Source: an uncultured Aquimarina sp.
GTDB lineage: Bacteria; Bacteroidota; Bacteroidia; Flavobacteriales; Flavobacteriaceae
DNA: 64,000 bases
Reading direction: 5' to 3'
Assembly: GCA_947496355.1 (NCBI GenBank)
Contig: CANMCO010000001.1
Span: forward strand, 434,001-498,000
Each line of letters begins with the position of its first letter. The first letter of the stretch is position 1. Positions 47,885 to 56,913 of this stretch are shown one piece after another. The notes under the pieces were generated by a model that was not told the DNA's origin, made no database searches, and saw only the letters and a program-made list of their open reading frames with translations. The position numbers were made by a program, and so were the translations under genes.

Positions 47885-47997
47885 CTAAAAAAAGCCATGC
47901 TTTAATCAACAGTTTAACAAAATAAGAGCTGCCGAATCTTTGATTTATCTCAAAATTAGAGAATACTTTTCAAAATTAATATCTCTAAAAAGAGATT

Positions 47998-49401
47998 TTA
48001 CCTTTGAAGTAATTTACTAAAAACCAAGTATAAAAACCCACAACATAACCAAGCAGGTAAGGTTACAAAAGAAAGAAAAACATCAAATTGGAGTGATATA
48101 AAATAAAAGACACCAAAGCTGATTCCCCAAGCTAGTAATACAGAAATATTGAAGTTGATCTTTTTCGTTTCGGCATAAAAAGGAATAACACCTATTTTTT
48201 TTCCAAAGAAATGTTCAAAAACAATGATAGCTCCTACTGGTGCTAAAATAAATCCATATAACGCTACAAATCCTAATAATTTCATGGCAAAGGCAGGAAA
48301 AATTCCGGCTATTGTTGCAATAGATCCCGCAATAATAGTCACCCAAAATGTAGAGACTTTTGGTATTATGGCCTGAAATGCTAATCCTGCTCTATAAATA
48401 GTTGGATTGGCAGTTGTCCATCCAGCCAATATCACTGCGATAATCCCGAATAAACCTATAGCGTTATTGGCCAAAGGTCCAGGAGCTACAGGTGGAGCTT
48501 CTTCATTGTTTAAAAATGCTTGAGCTTCTGGTGATTTAAGATATACAGCATATAATAAGGCAGCTGCTATCCAAGCCATATAATGACCTACATACATTCC
48601 TGCTACAGTAGTCCATCCTGATGATGAGGATTTTGCAAACCGAAATACCGAAAGATCAGACATTCCTATATGCATCGCTGCATTACAAAACCAAGACCAT
48701 ATCACTACATGCCAAAAGGTGAATTTTACTTGGCCGGGAAATGGTTCTGAGCCTTCTCCCCAAATGCTCCAGAAATCATTAAAACTTTTTACTCCTAGTT
48801 GATTCAGTGCTACAATACCACAAGCTAAAAATGCTAGTACAATAATAGGAGACATCCAATTGGCAGCCTTGGAAACTGTATCATACCCTCTGGCAGCAAT
48901 AATAGAAATAACAGCTCCTATAACAATGACAATTACAACCCAGGTAATCCCGTTGGGCATTGTATCTGTTAATTTAGGCATTTCTATATCAAACGGAACT
49001 CCAACAGCCGTTGCTGATACTGTGATCATAGCTCCAGCAAGGAAACAAAATAAGATTCCATTAGCTAGGTTGTATGTAGTTACTAGATTCTTACCACATA
49101 TTTTTTCTAAATGATAATACAGGGTAAGTCTATTCTTAACCGCAATTTCAGCAGTAAGAAACCGCCAACTCAATACTGCTAATAGGTTACCTATTAGTAA
49201 ACCAACAATCAAATCAAATGCACTTACACCTGCCGTAAGAAATAGTGGACCAATCATAAATTCTGTACCTGCAGCATGTTCTCCTGCATACATTCCCAAA
49301 AAACTTTTCCAGCCTTTCCAGCTAGGTTTTGGGACAGGCTCTCTTTCGAATTCACCTCCGGCAATTTCTTCTATTTCTTCTTCAATGTTGAACTGACTCA
49401 T
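47998..49401 (-). CDS. NCS1-type permease in the rhamnose operon
   Basis: A 467-residue membrane transporter with about twelve helices. The N-terminal KGWKSFLGMYAGEHAAGTEF and the GWTTANPTIYRAGLAFQ segment resemble the purine-cytosine permease (NCS1) family. The gene overlaps the lactate dehydrogenase gene by four bases (ATGA), so it belongs to the rhamnose operon and probably imports L-rhamnose or moves a pathway product such as lactate. This differs from the usual RhaT or ABC rhamnose importers. The substrate is inferred from context only. Confidence 0.75.
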   Translation of the reverse strand: MSQFNIEEEIEEIAGGEFEREPVPKPSWKGWKSFLGMYAGEHAAGTEFMIGPLFLTAGVSAFDLIVGLLIGNLLAVLSWRFLTAEIAVKNRLTLYYHLEKICGKNLVTTYNLANGILFCFLAGAMITVSATAVGVPFDIEMPKLTDTMPNGITWVVIVIVIGAVISIIAARGYDTVSKAANWMSPIIVLAFLACGIVALNQLGVKSFNDFWSIWGEGSEPFPGQVKFTFWHVVIWSWFCNAAMHIGMSDLSVFRFAKSSSSGWTTVAGMYVGHYMAWIAAALLYAVYLKSPEAQAFLNNEEAPPVAPGPLANNAIGLFGIIAVILAGWTTANPTIYRAGLAFQAIIPKVSTFWVTIIAGSIATIAGIFPAFAMKLLGFVALYGFILAPVGAIIVFEHFFGKKIGVIPFYAETKKINFNISVLLAWGISFGVFYFISLQFDVFLSFVTLPAWLCCGFLYLVFSKLLQR

Positions 49402-50567
49402 ACTATTTTTAGTATTTTAGAGTTAATCAAATGATTTGGAAAATCGTCTACTCGTTCACAACAAATTTGTTCCATTACTTGTTGTAATTGTGTTTTGATC
49501 AGGGAAATAGTATGATCGCCACCTTCTTTCCCTAAAGCTGAAACTCCATACATAAAGGATCTACCCATAAAAGTGAATTTAGCTCCGGTTGCCATTGCTC
49601 TTGCTATATCCGGGCCAGATCGCAATCCACTATCCATCATTACTGTAATTTTATCTCCATATTTTTCTGCAATACCTCGCAATGGTTTTATGGTTGATTG
49701 CCCGGCATCTAATTGTCGACCTCCGTGATTAGAAACTATAATTCCGTCTAGACCTAGTCTAATAGCTCTTTCTGTATCAGCTTCGCTGGCAACACCTTTC
49801 AAAACGATTTTACCTTTCCACATGTCTCGTATAGGAGCAATTTTTTTTTCATTTAACCTTCCGCTAAAAGTTATATCCATAAATTGGCCAAGAGCACTCA
49901 GATTCATATTTTTTGGCATATATGGTTTTAGGGTTTCAAAATTAGGTTGCCCCTGAATCAAGGTTTGCAATGCCCAGTTTGGTTTACCTAAAATTTGCAG
50001 AATATTCCTAATCGACATTTTAGGCGGCATAGCCAAACCGTTTCTAATATCTCTGGGTCGAAACCCAAAAGACGGGACATCACATAATAAGACGAGAACA
50101 GGACACCCAACCGAAGCTGCCCTGTTAATAATATCATCTCTTAATCTATCTTCAGTAGGATGATATAATTGAAACCAAGCCTTACCTTCGGTAATTTCAC
50201 TAATTCGCTCAATACTACTAGTAGTAACTGTGCTTAAAACAAAAGGAATGTTATGTTCAAAAGCAGCTTTAGCCAATATCTCGGGTGAATTTGGCCACAT
50301 TAATCCTTGCAGACCAACAGGAGCAATCCCAAAGGGGGCATCATACGTTTCTCCAAATAGCTCGGTCTTCATATCAGAGCCAGTATGTTTACTTAGGTAA
50401 TCAGGTCTTAGTTCTACCTCCTGAATATCGGTACGATTTCTACGAATATTTACATCTTCGTTACAACCTCCATCCAAATACTCAAAAGCAAATCTGGGGA
50501 TTCGCTTTTTAGCTTTTCTTCTAAGGTCATCTACTGATGGGTACTGAGTATTATATTTCCACTTCAT
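49398..50567 (-). CDS. lldD: FMN-dependent L-lactate dehydrogenase
   Basis: A 389-residue alpha-hydroxy-acid oxidizing flavoprotein. The N-terminal YLDGGCNEDVNIRRN and the active-site signature SNHGGRQLD (with catalytic His and substrate-binding Arg) are present. Further FMN and phosphate residues are in MMDSGLRSGPDIARAMATGA. It oxidises L-lactate to pyruvate, probably feeding electrons to the respiratory chain. In this operon it would take the L-lactate produced by RhaEW. Glycolate and other hydroxy acids remain possible substrates. It lies 11 bp after the rhamnulokinase gene. Confidence 0.88.
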   Translation of the reverse strand: MKWKYNTQYPSVDDLRRKAKKRIPRFAFEYLDGGCNEDVNIRRNRTDIQEVELRPDYLSKHTGSDMKTELFGETYDAPFGIAPVGLQGLMWPNSPEILAKAAFEHNIPFVLSTVTTSSIERISEITEGKAWFQLYHPTEDRLRDDIINRAASVGCPVLVLLCDVPSFGFRPRDIRNGLAMPPKMSIRNILQILGKPNWALQTLIQGQPNFETLKPYMPKNMNLSALGQFMDITFSGRLNEKKIAPIRDMWKGKIVLKGVASEADTERAIRLGLDGIIVSNHGGRQLDAGQSTIKPLRGIAEKYGDKITVMMDSGLRSGPDIARAMATGAKFTFMGRSFMYGVSALGKEGGDHTISLIKTQLQQVMEQICCERVDDFPNHLINSKILKIV

Positions 50568-50578
50568 AATTTTAGGAG

Positions 50579-51967
50579 CTATTCCTGTACTTGTAATACT
50601 GGAGGTTGTAATTTTTGCATTTGGTAGTTATCTTTCAGGAATCTTGAGTCCAATTTTCGATTAGAAATTATCATAGCAGCACCCAATGCAGAACCTAGTG
50701 GAGATTTAGTAGTTCTAACCTTGTATTCTTTAAAGTGTAAGGCTATGAGTTTTATAAATATTTCATTCTCAGTAAAACCACCATCAATGTAGATCTTTTT
50801 GATATCACTATTGCCAATGGCTAATCGAGTTGTTTTCACCTGAATATTAACTAATTCGATCATAAGTTGATGAAAAGCTTCTTCAAAAGAAGAAAATATA
50901 GATAGGCTCGTTTCTGAAACATTATTATCATTATCAATTCGTATCTCCTTGAGTCTAAAGTGTCTTTTGTTGTTATTTTTCAGCTTTCGGTACAAGTGTA
51001 GATCGAATTTGATGTTTTTATGATATTCTTTGGGTTTACCAAAATGCTCACAGAGTTTTTTAACCTGTGTTTTGTATTCATTTCCCATAAAGAAACGGGT
51101 CGCACGTACTGGTTTCCCATCCACTTTTAGATAGTTTAGACAATTATTCTTAATATCTTTCTTAGATAATGGATCGGTACTAAATGGATTTAAAGTAATA
51201 CTCCATGTTCCTGTTGAAATTAAAACGAATGGTTTTTTTTCTCCTAATAAATACGGAATTAATGCCGAAGAACTATCATGAATTCCGATACCAATTTTAA
51301 TTCTTTTACCATTATAAATCATATTGAAACTGGTCTGTGTAGGAATAATAAAGGGAAAATTTATATCTATTTCTTGATTGATTACCCATTTATGGTAGGT
51401 ATTCTTTTTGTAATCCCAAAGAGCCGTGTGACATCCAATACTGGTAAATTCACTTACCGGAATACCTGTAAATAGAAAAGATATATATTGTGGAAAATGA
51501 AGTGAATATTTGATTGACGCAAAAAGCCCTGGTTGTGTATGTTTTAACCAGTATAATTGCATCCCCGAGTTAAGCATTTCTGCCGTTGGAGAGGCTGTTT
51601 CTGTAGCAATAATAAGTGGGTCACCATGATCTTCATAAAACTCTTTAGCAATTTTTTCGGGTAATGGTTTTTGGTAATTGTATAGTGGTGTTAGTACATT
51701 ACCTTTTTTATCCAGATGTACAAAACTTGCACCATAGGTCGAAAAATTGATGGCTCTGATATCAAATTCTTCTGCAGAGAGAATTCGGTTAAACAAGTCT
51801 TTTAACCATTTTTGTAATGCAGGTAAATTTTCGGTAGGAAAACCATCTTCATCTTTGATTTCATCAAATTTAGTATATTCTTTATATACCTCTTTGTAAT
51901 TTTTATCAAAGAGAAAAAATTTCTTATTGGTTTTGCCTATATCAAAAACTGCAGTTACTTTTTTCAT
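50579..51967 (-). CDS. rhaB: Rhamnulokinase-like FGGY kinase
   Basis: A 462-residue sugar kinase of the FGGY family. The N-terminal phosphate loop is VFDIGKTNKKFFLFD, the second ATP motif is VLISTGTWSITLNPF, and the C-terminal adenosine motif is IYIDGGFTENEIF with PLGSALGAAM. The catalytic Asp is likely in GIHDSSSALIPY. The protein is an outlying member; its position between rhamnose isomerase and lactate dehydrogenase makes L-rhamnulose the likely substrate. It lies 7 bp after the isomerase gene. Confidence 0.85.
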   Translation of the reverse strand: MKKVTAVFDIGKTNKKFFLFDKNYKEVYKEYTKFDEIKDEDGFPTENLPALQKWLKDLFNRILSAEEFDIRAINFSTYGASFVHLDKKGNVLTPLYNYQKPLPEKIAKEFYEDHGDPLIIATETASPTAEMLNSGMQLYWLKHTQPGLFASIKYSLHFPQYISFLFTGIPVSEFTSIGCHTALWDYKKNTYHKWVINQEIDINFPFIIPTQTSFNMIYNGKRIKIGIGIHDSSSALIPYLLGEKKPFVLISTGTWSITLNPFSTDPLSKKDIKNNCLNYLKVDGKPVRATRFFMGNEYKTQVKKLCEHFGKPKEYHKNIKFDLHLYRKLKNNNKRHFRLKEIRIDNDNNVSETSLSIFSSFEEAFHQLMIELVNIQVKTTRLAIGNSDIKKIYIDGGFTENEIFIKLIALHFKEYKVRTTKSPLGSALGAAMIISNRKLDSRFLKDNYQMQKLQPPVLQVQE

Positions 51968-51974
51968 TACTTAA

Positions 51975-53255
51975 TTATAAACCGGTTGCAGTAGAATACT
52001 CACCTCGTTCTTTCACTAAAGTTTCCCTTACTTTTAATGTCCGATATGCCATTATTGGATCGATTGCAGCATTCATTTGTATTCTGGATTCTCTAATTAG
52101 TGATCGAACATCCATACGATAGGTTTCCTGCAAAATTTCCTGACATGCTACTATATCCTGAGCTTCTTGAGCTTCTCTTAACATTTTTTGATCTACCAAA
52201 AGTGCTTGAGCATATGCTATTAAAATAGCTTCAAGAGACTGAATCAAATCTTCTAATGGATCTTTTAGATTATGGCTAGCATCAATCATCCACGCTAAAT
52301 CTGGATTTTGAGGATTACTTGTCATTCCGTATACCAATTCATTGAATATTAAAAACAAAGCATAAGGTTTTATAGCACCAACCGTTAGATCATCATCTCC
52401 ATATTTACTATCATTAAAATGGAAGCCTCCTAATTTACCTTTTAGCATTAGGGTGGCCACAATTTGTTCGATATTGGTATTAGGTAAATGATGACCTAGA
52501 TCTACTAGGGTATATGCTTTTTCACCACATTCATTAGCTAACATATATGAAGTTCCCCAATCTTGGATTACAGTACTATAAAAATTGGGTTCATAAGGCT
52601 TATATTCTATAAATAACTTCCAGTCTTCTGGAAGTGACTTGTAGATAGTTTTAAGACTATCTTGGGTGTTTTGTAAAGTTTTCTGAAAATTGTTTTGCCC
52701 AGGAAAGCTGGAACCATCTGCTAACCATACTGTTAAACTTTTGGAACCTAGTTTTTCTCCGATGTTGATAACATCAATATTATGCTGAATAGCTTGATCT
52801 CTTGATGCTTTATTTATATTAGACAAAGAACCAAATTTATAACTATTCTTTGCATTCGGTTGATCCTGAAAGGTATTAGAATTTACAGCATCAAAAATTA
52901 TGTTATGAGAAGTAGCCTTTTCTTTGATAGCTTGATAATCTTCAGGAATATCCCAAGGAATGTGCAAAGAAACTGCTCCAGCACTGTTGGTTAACGCATG
53001 AAGAATACCAATATCATCCAATTTTTGCTCTAAACTGTTGGGTTCACCTCCAAATGAAAACCTTCCGAATCGAGTTCCTCCTGCACCTAATGCCCAACTT
53101 GGTATAGCAACTTGAAAGTCTTTTAATTTTTCAATAATATCCTGACCGTCTATTCCCTTGTTTTGGAGTTGATTGGCTAAAAAATCAAGCTGAATTAGAT
53201 GTTTCGTTTCTACTCTTTTATTAAGGTCAGTTATTTTTTGTTGATCTATCTTCAT
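51975..53255 (-). CDS. rhaI: L-rhamnose isomerase (RhaI type)
   Basis: A 426-residue TIM-barrel sugar isomerase that converts L-rhamnose to L-rhamnulose. Metal and substrate motifs are visible: WLADGSSFPGQ, FIEYKPYEPNFY (Glu ligand), LVDLGHHLPNTNIE (Asp ligand), GFHFNDSKYGDDD (His and Asp ligands) and WMIDASHN. The pattern is that of the RhaI branch rather than E. coli RhaA. I set the start at the ATG at 53255 (MKIDQQKITDLN). The frame runs further into the upstream gene, but that extension would overlap rhaEW. It lies 7 bp after rhaEW. Confidence 0.9.
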   Translation of the reverse strand: MKIDQQKITDLNKRVETKHLIQLDFLANQLQNKGIDGQDIIEKLKDFQVAIPSWALGAGGTRFGRFSFGGEPNSLEQKLDDIGILHALTNSAGAVSLHIPWDIPEDYQAIKEKATSHNIIFDAVNSNTFQDQPNAKNSYKFGSLSNINKASRDQAIQHNIDVINIGEKLGSKSLTVWLADGSSFPGQNNFQKTLQNTQDSLKTIYKSLPEDWKLFIEYKPYEPNFYSTVIQDWGTSYMLANECGEKAYTLVDLGHHLPNTNIEQIVATLMLKGKLGGFHFNDSKYGDDDLTVGAIKPYALFLIFNELVYGMTSNPQNPDLAWMIDASHNLKDPLEDLIQSLEAILIAYAQALLVDQKMLREAQEAQDIVACQEILQETYRMDVRSLIRESRIQMNAAIDPIMAYRTLKVRETLVKERGEYSTATGL

Positions 53256-53262
53256 ATTTATA

Positions 53263-55368
53263 TTATCGTACAAAGGCATTTGGCATTCCGCCATCCACAT
53301 TAATAGTATTTCCTGTACTTTTATCTAAAATTGCTACTAAAGAAAATACTGCATTGGCAATATCTTCTGGCAGGATGATTTCGTTTAGTAAATTTCGTTT
53401 TGCATAGTGTTTTGGCAACTCTTCTACAGATATCCCATAGGCTTTTGCTCTTCCTTCGGCCCACTTTCCTTCCCAAATTTTGCTTCCTACTATAACGCCA
53501 TCAGGATTTACTGTATTCACTCGGATTTTATGAAGGCCTAATTCAGCGGCCAGGAGGCGTGTCATATGTTGTTGAGCAGCTTTGGCAGTACCGTATCCAA
53601 CATTATTGGGACCGGAGACCAGTCCATTTTTACTAGCGATATTGACGATGTCACCTCCAAGGTTTTGCATTTTCATAATTTCGACACCTTTCTGAATCAT
53701 TAAAAATTGACCTTTTACTAAAACATTCTGTAGCAAATTCCAATCTGATATTGTGGTTTCTTCTAGGGGTTTTGATATGGCTAGTCCAGCAGAATGAATG
53801 ATAATATCTACTCCTCCAAATTCTATGCAGGCTTTCATGTACGCTTCTGCTATAGAATCTGAATCAGTAACATCACAAACAGTAGTTACAACTTCGTCCT
53901 TTTTGTATGTTTTTTCTGTCCCATCCAAGGTTTCCTGATGTAAATCCGTAATCACCACATTAGCACCTTCGGCTACAAGTTTATCTGCGATTGCTTTACC
54001 TATTCCCCCCGCGGCACCAGTTATTATGGCAACTTTTCGGGATAAAGGTTTTTCTGGAGGCATCCGCTCTAATTTAGCTTCCTCTAACGTCCAATATTCT
54101 ATGTTAAAAGCTTCTTGTCGAGGTAGAGCTGTATATTCTGAAATAGCTTCTGCTCCTCGCATTACATTAATTGCATTGACATAAAATTCACTGGCTACAC
54201 GAGCGGTTTGCTTATTTTTAGCAAAAGTAAACATACCAACTCCTGGGTAAATAATCACAACTGGATTAGAATCCCTAATAGCTGGGCTATCTTCATGTTT
54301 ATAATTTTGATAATATGCTTTATAGTCGTCTCTATACTTTTCGAATTCAGGTTTTAATTTTTTCAATATATTGTCAGCGTGAGATAAATCTTCATCTGGT
54401 TCTAAACTCAGAACCAGAGGTTTAATTTTGGTTCTCAAAAAATGATCTGGACAAGAAGTTCCCATGGGGGCCAACTTTTGCAGATCATTACTGTTGATGT
54501 AGGTTAAGACGCTATCTTCATCAGTAAAATGGCCAATCATACTACGTTCACTAGAACATAGTCCTCTCAATAAGGGAGCTAATGCAGAGGCTTGTATTGT
54601 ACGCTTGCTTGGCGGGAGGCTTTTAATTTTTTGCCCCCCAAAAATTTTACCATTTTTTGTTATCTTATTTTCTATATAAGATGATGCCATTTCAATAACT
54701 TCCAGACTATTGATATAACATTCATATGACGTATCACCCCAGGTAAATAAGCCGTGACTTCCTAAAACGATCCCTCTGATTCCTGGGTTTTGCTCTAAAC
54801 ATTTTTCTAATTGTAGTCCCAGATCAAAACCTGGTCTCTGCCAAGGTACCCAACCCATGGTATCCCCCCAGATTTGTTGGGTTATTTTTTCACCATCTTT
54901 GGCCGCCGCAATGGCAATTAGTGCATCAGGATGCAAGTGGTCAATATGTTTAAAAGGTAATAGTCCATGTAATGGAGTATCTATAGAGGGTGCTTTACTA
55001 TTTAAATCATAAATGCAATGATTAAACAAGCCCACCATTTCGTCTTCATGTTTAATTCCTTTATAGACTTTTTTGAGATTTCTTAGTCGGTCTATATACA
55101 ATCCTGCGATGCCAGATCGTTTGAGAGTACCAATGTCTCCTCCAGAACCTTTTACCCACATCACTTCTACATCCTCATTTGTCAAGGGGTCTGTCTCTAT
55201 AGTTTTACAACTTGTATTCCCACCTCCATAGTTGGTAATCCTAAGATCTGCACCAAGAATATTGGATCGATATAAAAAGAGAGCTACTTCATCATTATTT
55301 AATGAAGAAACTTTGGAATCATCCCAGAGGTAATTGACATGGTCGTATGTCTTTTTTTCTATTCCCAT
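53263..55368 (-). CDS. rhaEW: Bifunctional rhamnulose-1-phosphate aldolase / L-lactaldehyde dehydrogenase
   Basis: A 701-residue fusion. Residues 1-400 are a class II aldolase/adducin domain (GGGNTSCKT, TPLHGLLPFKHIDHLHPDA with His ligands, LGSHGLFTWGD). Residues about 440-700 are a short-chain dehydrogenase with the NAD motif ITGAAGGIGKAIA, the catalytic YGTAKAA and a C-terminal NTINVDGG. The type matches RhaEW, which splits L-rhamnulose 1-phosphate into DHAP and L-lactaldehyde and oxidises the latter to L-lactate. It is the first gene of the rhamnose operon, divergent from the GntR regulator, with the regulon motif 70 bp upstream. Confidence 0.9.
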   Translation of the reverse strand: MGIEKKTYDHVNYLWDDSKVSSLNNDEVALFLYRSNILGADLRITNYGGGNTSCKTIETDPLTNEDVEVMWVKGSGGDIGTLKRSGIAGLYIDRLRNLKKVYKGIKHEDEMVGLFNHCIYDLNSKAPSIDTPLHGLLPFKHIDHLHPDALIAIAAAKDGEKITQQIWGDTMGWVPWQRPGFDLGLQLEKCLEQNPGIRGIVLGSHGLFTWGDTSYECYINSLEVIEMASSYIENKITKNGKIFGGQKIKSLPPSKRTIQASALAPLLRGLCSSERSMIGHFTDEDSVLTYINSNDLQKLAPMGTSCPDHFLRTKIKPLVLSLEPDEDLSHADNILKKLKPEFEKYRDDYKAYYQNYKHEDSPAIRDSNPVVIIYPGVGMFTFAKNKQTARVASEFYVNAINVMRGAEAISEYTALPRQEAFNIEYWTLEEAKLERMPPEKPLSRKVAIITGAAGGIGKAIADKLVAEGANVVITDLHQETLDGTEKTYKKDEVVTTVCDVTDSDSIAEAYMKACIEFGGVDIIIHSAGLAISKPLEETTISDWNLLQNVLVKGQFLMIQKGVEIMKMQNLGGDIVNIASKNGLVSGPNNVGYGTAKAAQQHMTRLLAAELGLHKIRVNTVNPDGVIVGSKIWEGKWAEGRAKAYGISVEELPKHYAKRNLLNEIILPEDIANAVFSLVAILDKSTGNTINVDGGMPNAFVR

Positions 55369-55438
55369 AATACTATGGTTTATTTTTCTTAATATCTGTT
55401 TCGAACTATTACGAAAATAGAATTAGCGTATTCCTTCT

Positions 55439-55456
55439 CCATCCTGTAGTATGCTG
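55439..55456 (-). promoter_or_regulatory. Shared regulon motif upstream of rhaEW
   Basis: On the minus strand this reads CAGCATACTACAGGATGG, identical to the susC copy except for one base. It lies in the 206-bp divergent gap with the GntR gene, where one site could control both directions. GGAATACGCTA (55424-55434, minus strand) follows immediately, a sequence also seen before susC. Confidence 0.65.
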
Positions 55457-55574
55457 TTTATTCAGAATATTTCGATAATTTAGATAAAAAAAGATATAAT
55501 AATTAATATTCGTCTTTATTTTTTACTTATTTTTCAACGGAATACATTCTTATTTACCCCAATACATCGGAAAA

Positions 55575-56621
55575 ATGAATCTTATAGTAAACATTAGAAT
55601 TGACCATGATTCTAGAAAGCCAAAGTATAAGCAAATAGTAGATTCTATAATTGATGAAATCTCTAGAGGTAATTTAAAAGTAGGACAAAAAATACCTTCA
55701 ATAAATGAAATCAGTGAAGAATTTTACTTGTCACGAGATACTGTAGAGAAGGCCTATAATCAATTAAAAGAAAGAAAGATTATTGAGTCTGTCAAAGGCA
55801 AAGGATTTTATGTGTCCAAAACAGATTTAATTAATAAGGTAAACATTCTTTTTTTGGTCAATAAACTCAGTTCATATAAAATGAACATCTACAATTCATT
55901 CTTAAACGCTATAGGAACCAATGCTCATTTAGATTTACATATTTATCATTGTGATGAAACTTTGTTTTTAAAACTGCTTGATAGATATATGGGACATTAT
56001 GATTACTATGTGATCATGCCGCATTTTAAAAGTGATAGCCTTCATCATGTAAGTTGCACGGATAGTGTATTAGAAGCAATCAAAAAAATTCCTGAGGACA
56101 AATTAGTTCTCATTGATAACAATAAAGGCTTTGAAAGCAAAAATGTTATAAAGGTATATCAGGACTTTGAAAATGACATTTTTGAAGCATTAAAAGAGGG
56201 TTTAGAAAGACTAAAGAAATATGATAAACTTATTTTGGTGTATCCCGAGAAATCAGTTTATCCATATCCAAGAAGAATACTCAATGGTTTTAGGAAGTTT
56301 TGTGTGGCTCATTCTTTTGATTTTGAAGTATTGGATGATATATATGAAGGAATGGAACTTAGAACAGGTGATACTTATATTACTATTAAAGAGACAGATC
56401 TTGTTGATTTGGTTAAACAAGTTAGAGATAGTTCGCTAGTACTTGGAAAGGATATAGGTATTATTTCATACAATGATACTCCACTTAAGGAACTTCTGGG
56501 AATTACGGTAATCGGTACTGATTTCAAAAAAATGGGCGAAACTACAGCTCAATTAATTCTTGATAACCAAAAGAATCACATTAAAAATAATTTTAGATTT
56601 ATTGATAGAAAATCAATGTAA
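55575..56621 (+). CDS. GntR family regulator with sugar-binding-like sensor domain
   Basis: A 348-residue transcriptional regulator. Residues about 10-78 form the GntR winged helix (YKQIVDSIIDEISRGNLKVG, EISEEFYLSRDTVEKAYNQL, ESVKGKGFYV). The rest resembles a LacI-type periplasmic-binding fold (KVNILFLVNKLSSYKMNIYN ... LVLGKDIGIISYNDTPLKEL), used to sense sugars. It is transcribed away from the rhaEW operon and toward susC, the classic place for a local regulator. It likely binds the shared motif and responds to L-rhamnose or an intermediate; repressor or activator mode is unknown. Confidence 0.9.
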   Translation: MNLIVNIRIDHDSRKPKYKQIVDSIIDEISRGNLKVGQKIPSINEISEEFYLSRDTVEKAYNQLKERKIIESVKGKGFYVSKTDLINKVNILFLVNKLSSYKMNIYNSFLNAIGTNAHLDLHIYHCDETLFLKLLDRYMGHYDYYVIMPHFKSDSLHHVSCTDSVLEAIKKIPEDKLVLIDNNKGFESKNVIKVYQDFENDIFEALKEGLERLKKYDKLILVYPEKSVYPYPRRILNGFRKFCVAHSFDFEVLDDIYEGMELRTGDTYITIKETDLVDLVKQVRDSSLVLGKDIGIISYNDTPLKELLGITVIGTDFKKMGETTAQLILDNQKNHIKNNFRFIDRKSM

Positions 56622-56760
56622 TTAGAGATGTGTTTAGCACTTGTCGGTTACATTATTATCTTTTTCATCTGCCAACCTGGCGACTCATTTCTATGGTATT
56701 TAAATTCTGAATATCAAATCTTAAACATGTGTAGATTTATTAACACAAATTTAAAACAAG

Positions 56761-56779
56761 CAGCATAGTACAGGATGGG
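56761..56779 (+). promoter_or_regulatory. Shared regulon motif upstream of susC
   Basis: CAGCATAGTACAGGATGGG lies 134 bp upstream of the susC start, within a 292-bp gap after the GntR gene. Internally it repeats CAGsATr at a 10-bp step, one helical turn. GGAATACGTTA (56839-56849) and TATTTTC (56859-56865) lie between it and the gene. Confidence 0.65.
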
Positions 56780-56913
56780 ATTTTTTGTAATCACCGTTAA
56801 TATTGTCTTAAATTATCATGATTACGATGATTTTTTAAGGAATACGTTACAGTATGGATATTTTCTAACCAGGAATTATAAGAAGATGATAATTCCAGAA
56901 TTCTAGAATTAAT

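Noticed and set aside
47981..47996. ATCTCT-AAAA-AGAGAT hairpin as a terminator of the permease gene
   Set aside because: Only six base pairs, followed by a mixed sequence rather than a U-tract on the transcript; too weak to annotate.
53256..53300. Upstream start for the rhamnose isomerase inside rhaEW
   Set aside because: It would overlap the preceding gene by 38 bases. The ATG at 53255 leaves a 7-bp gap, in keeping with the other junctions of the operon.
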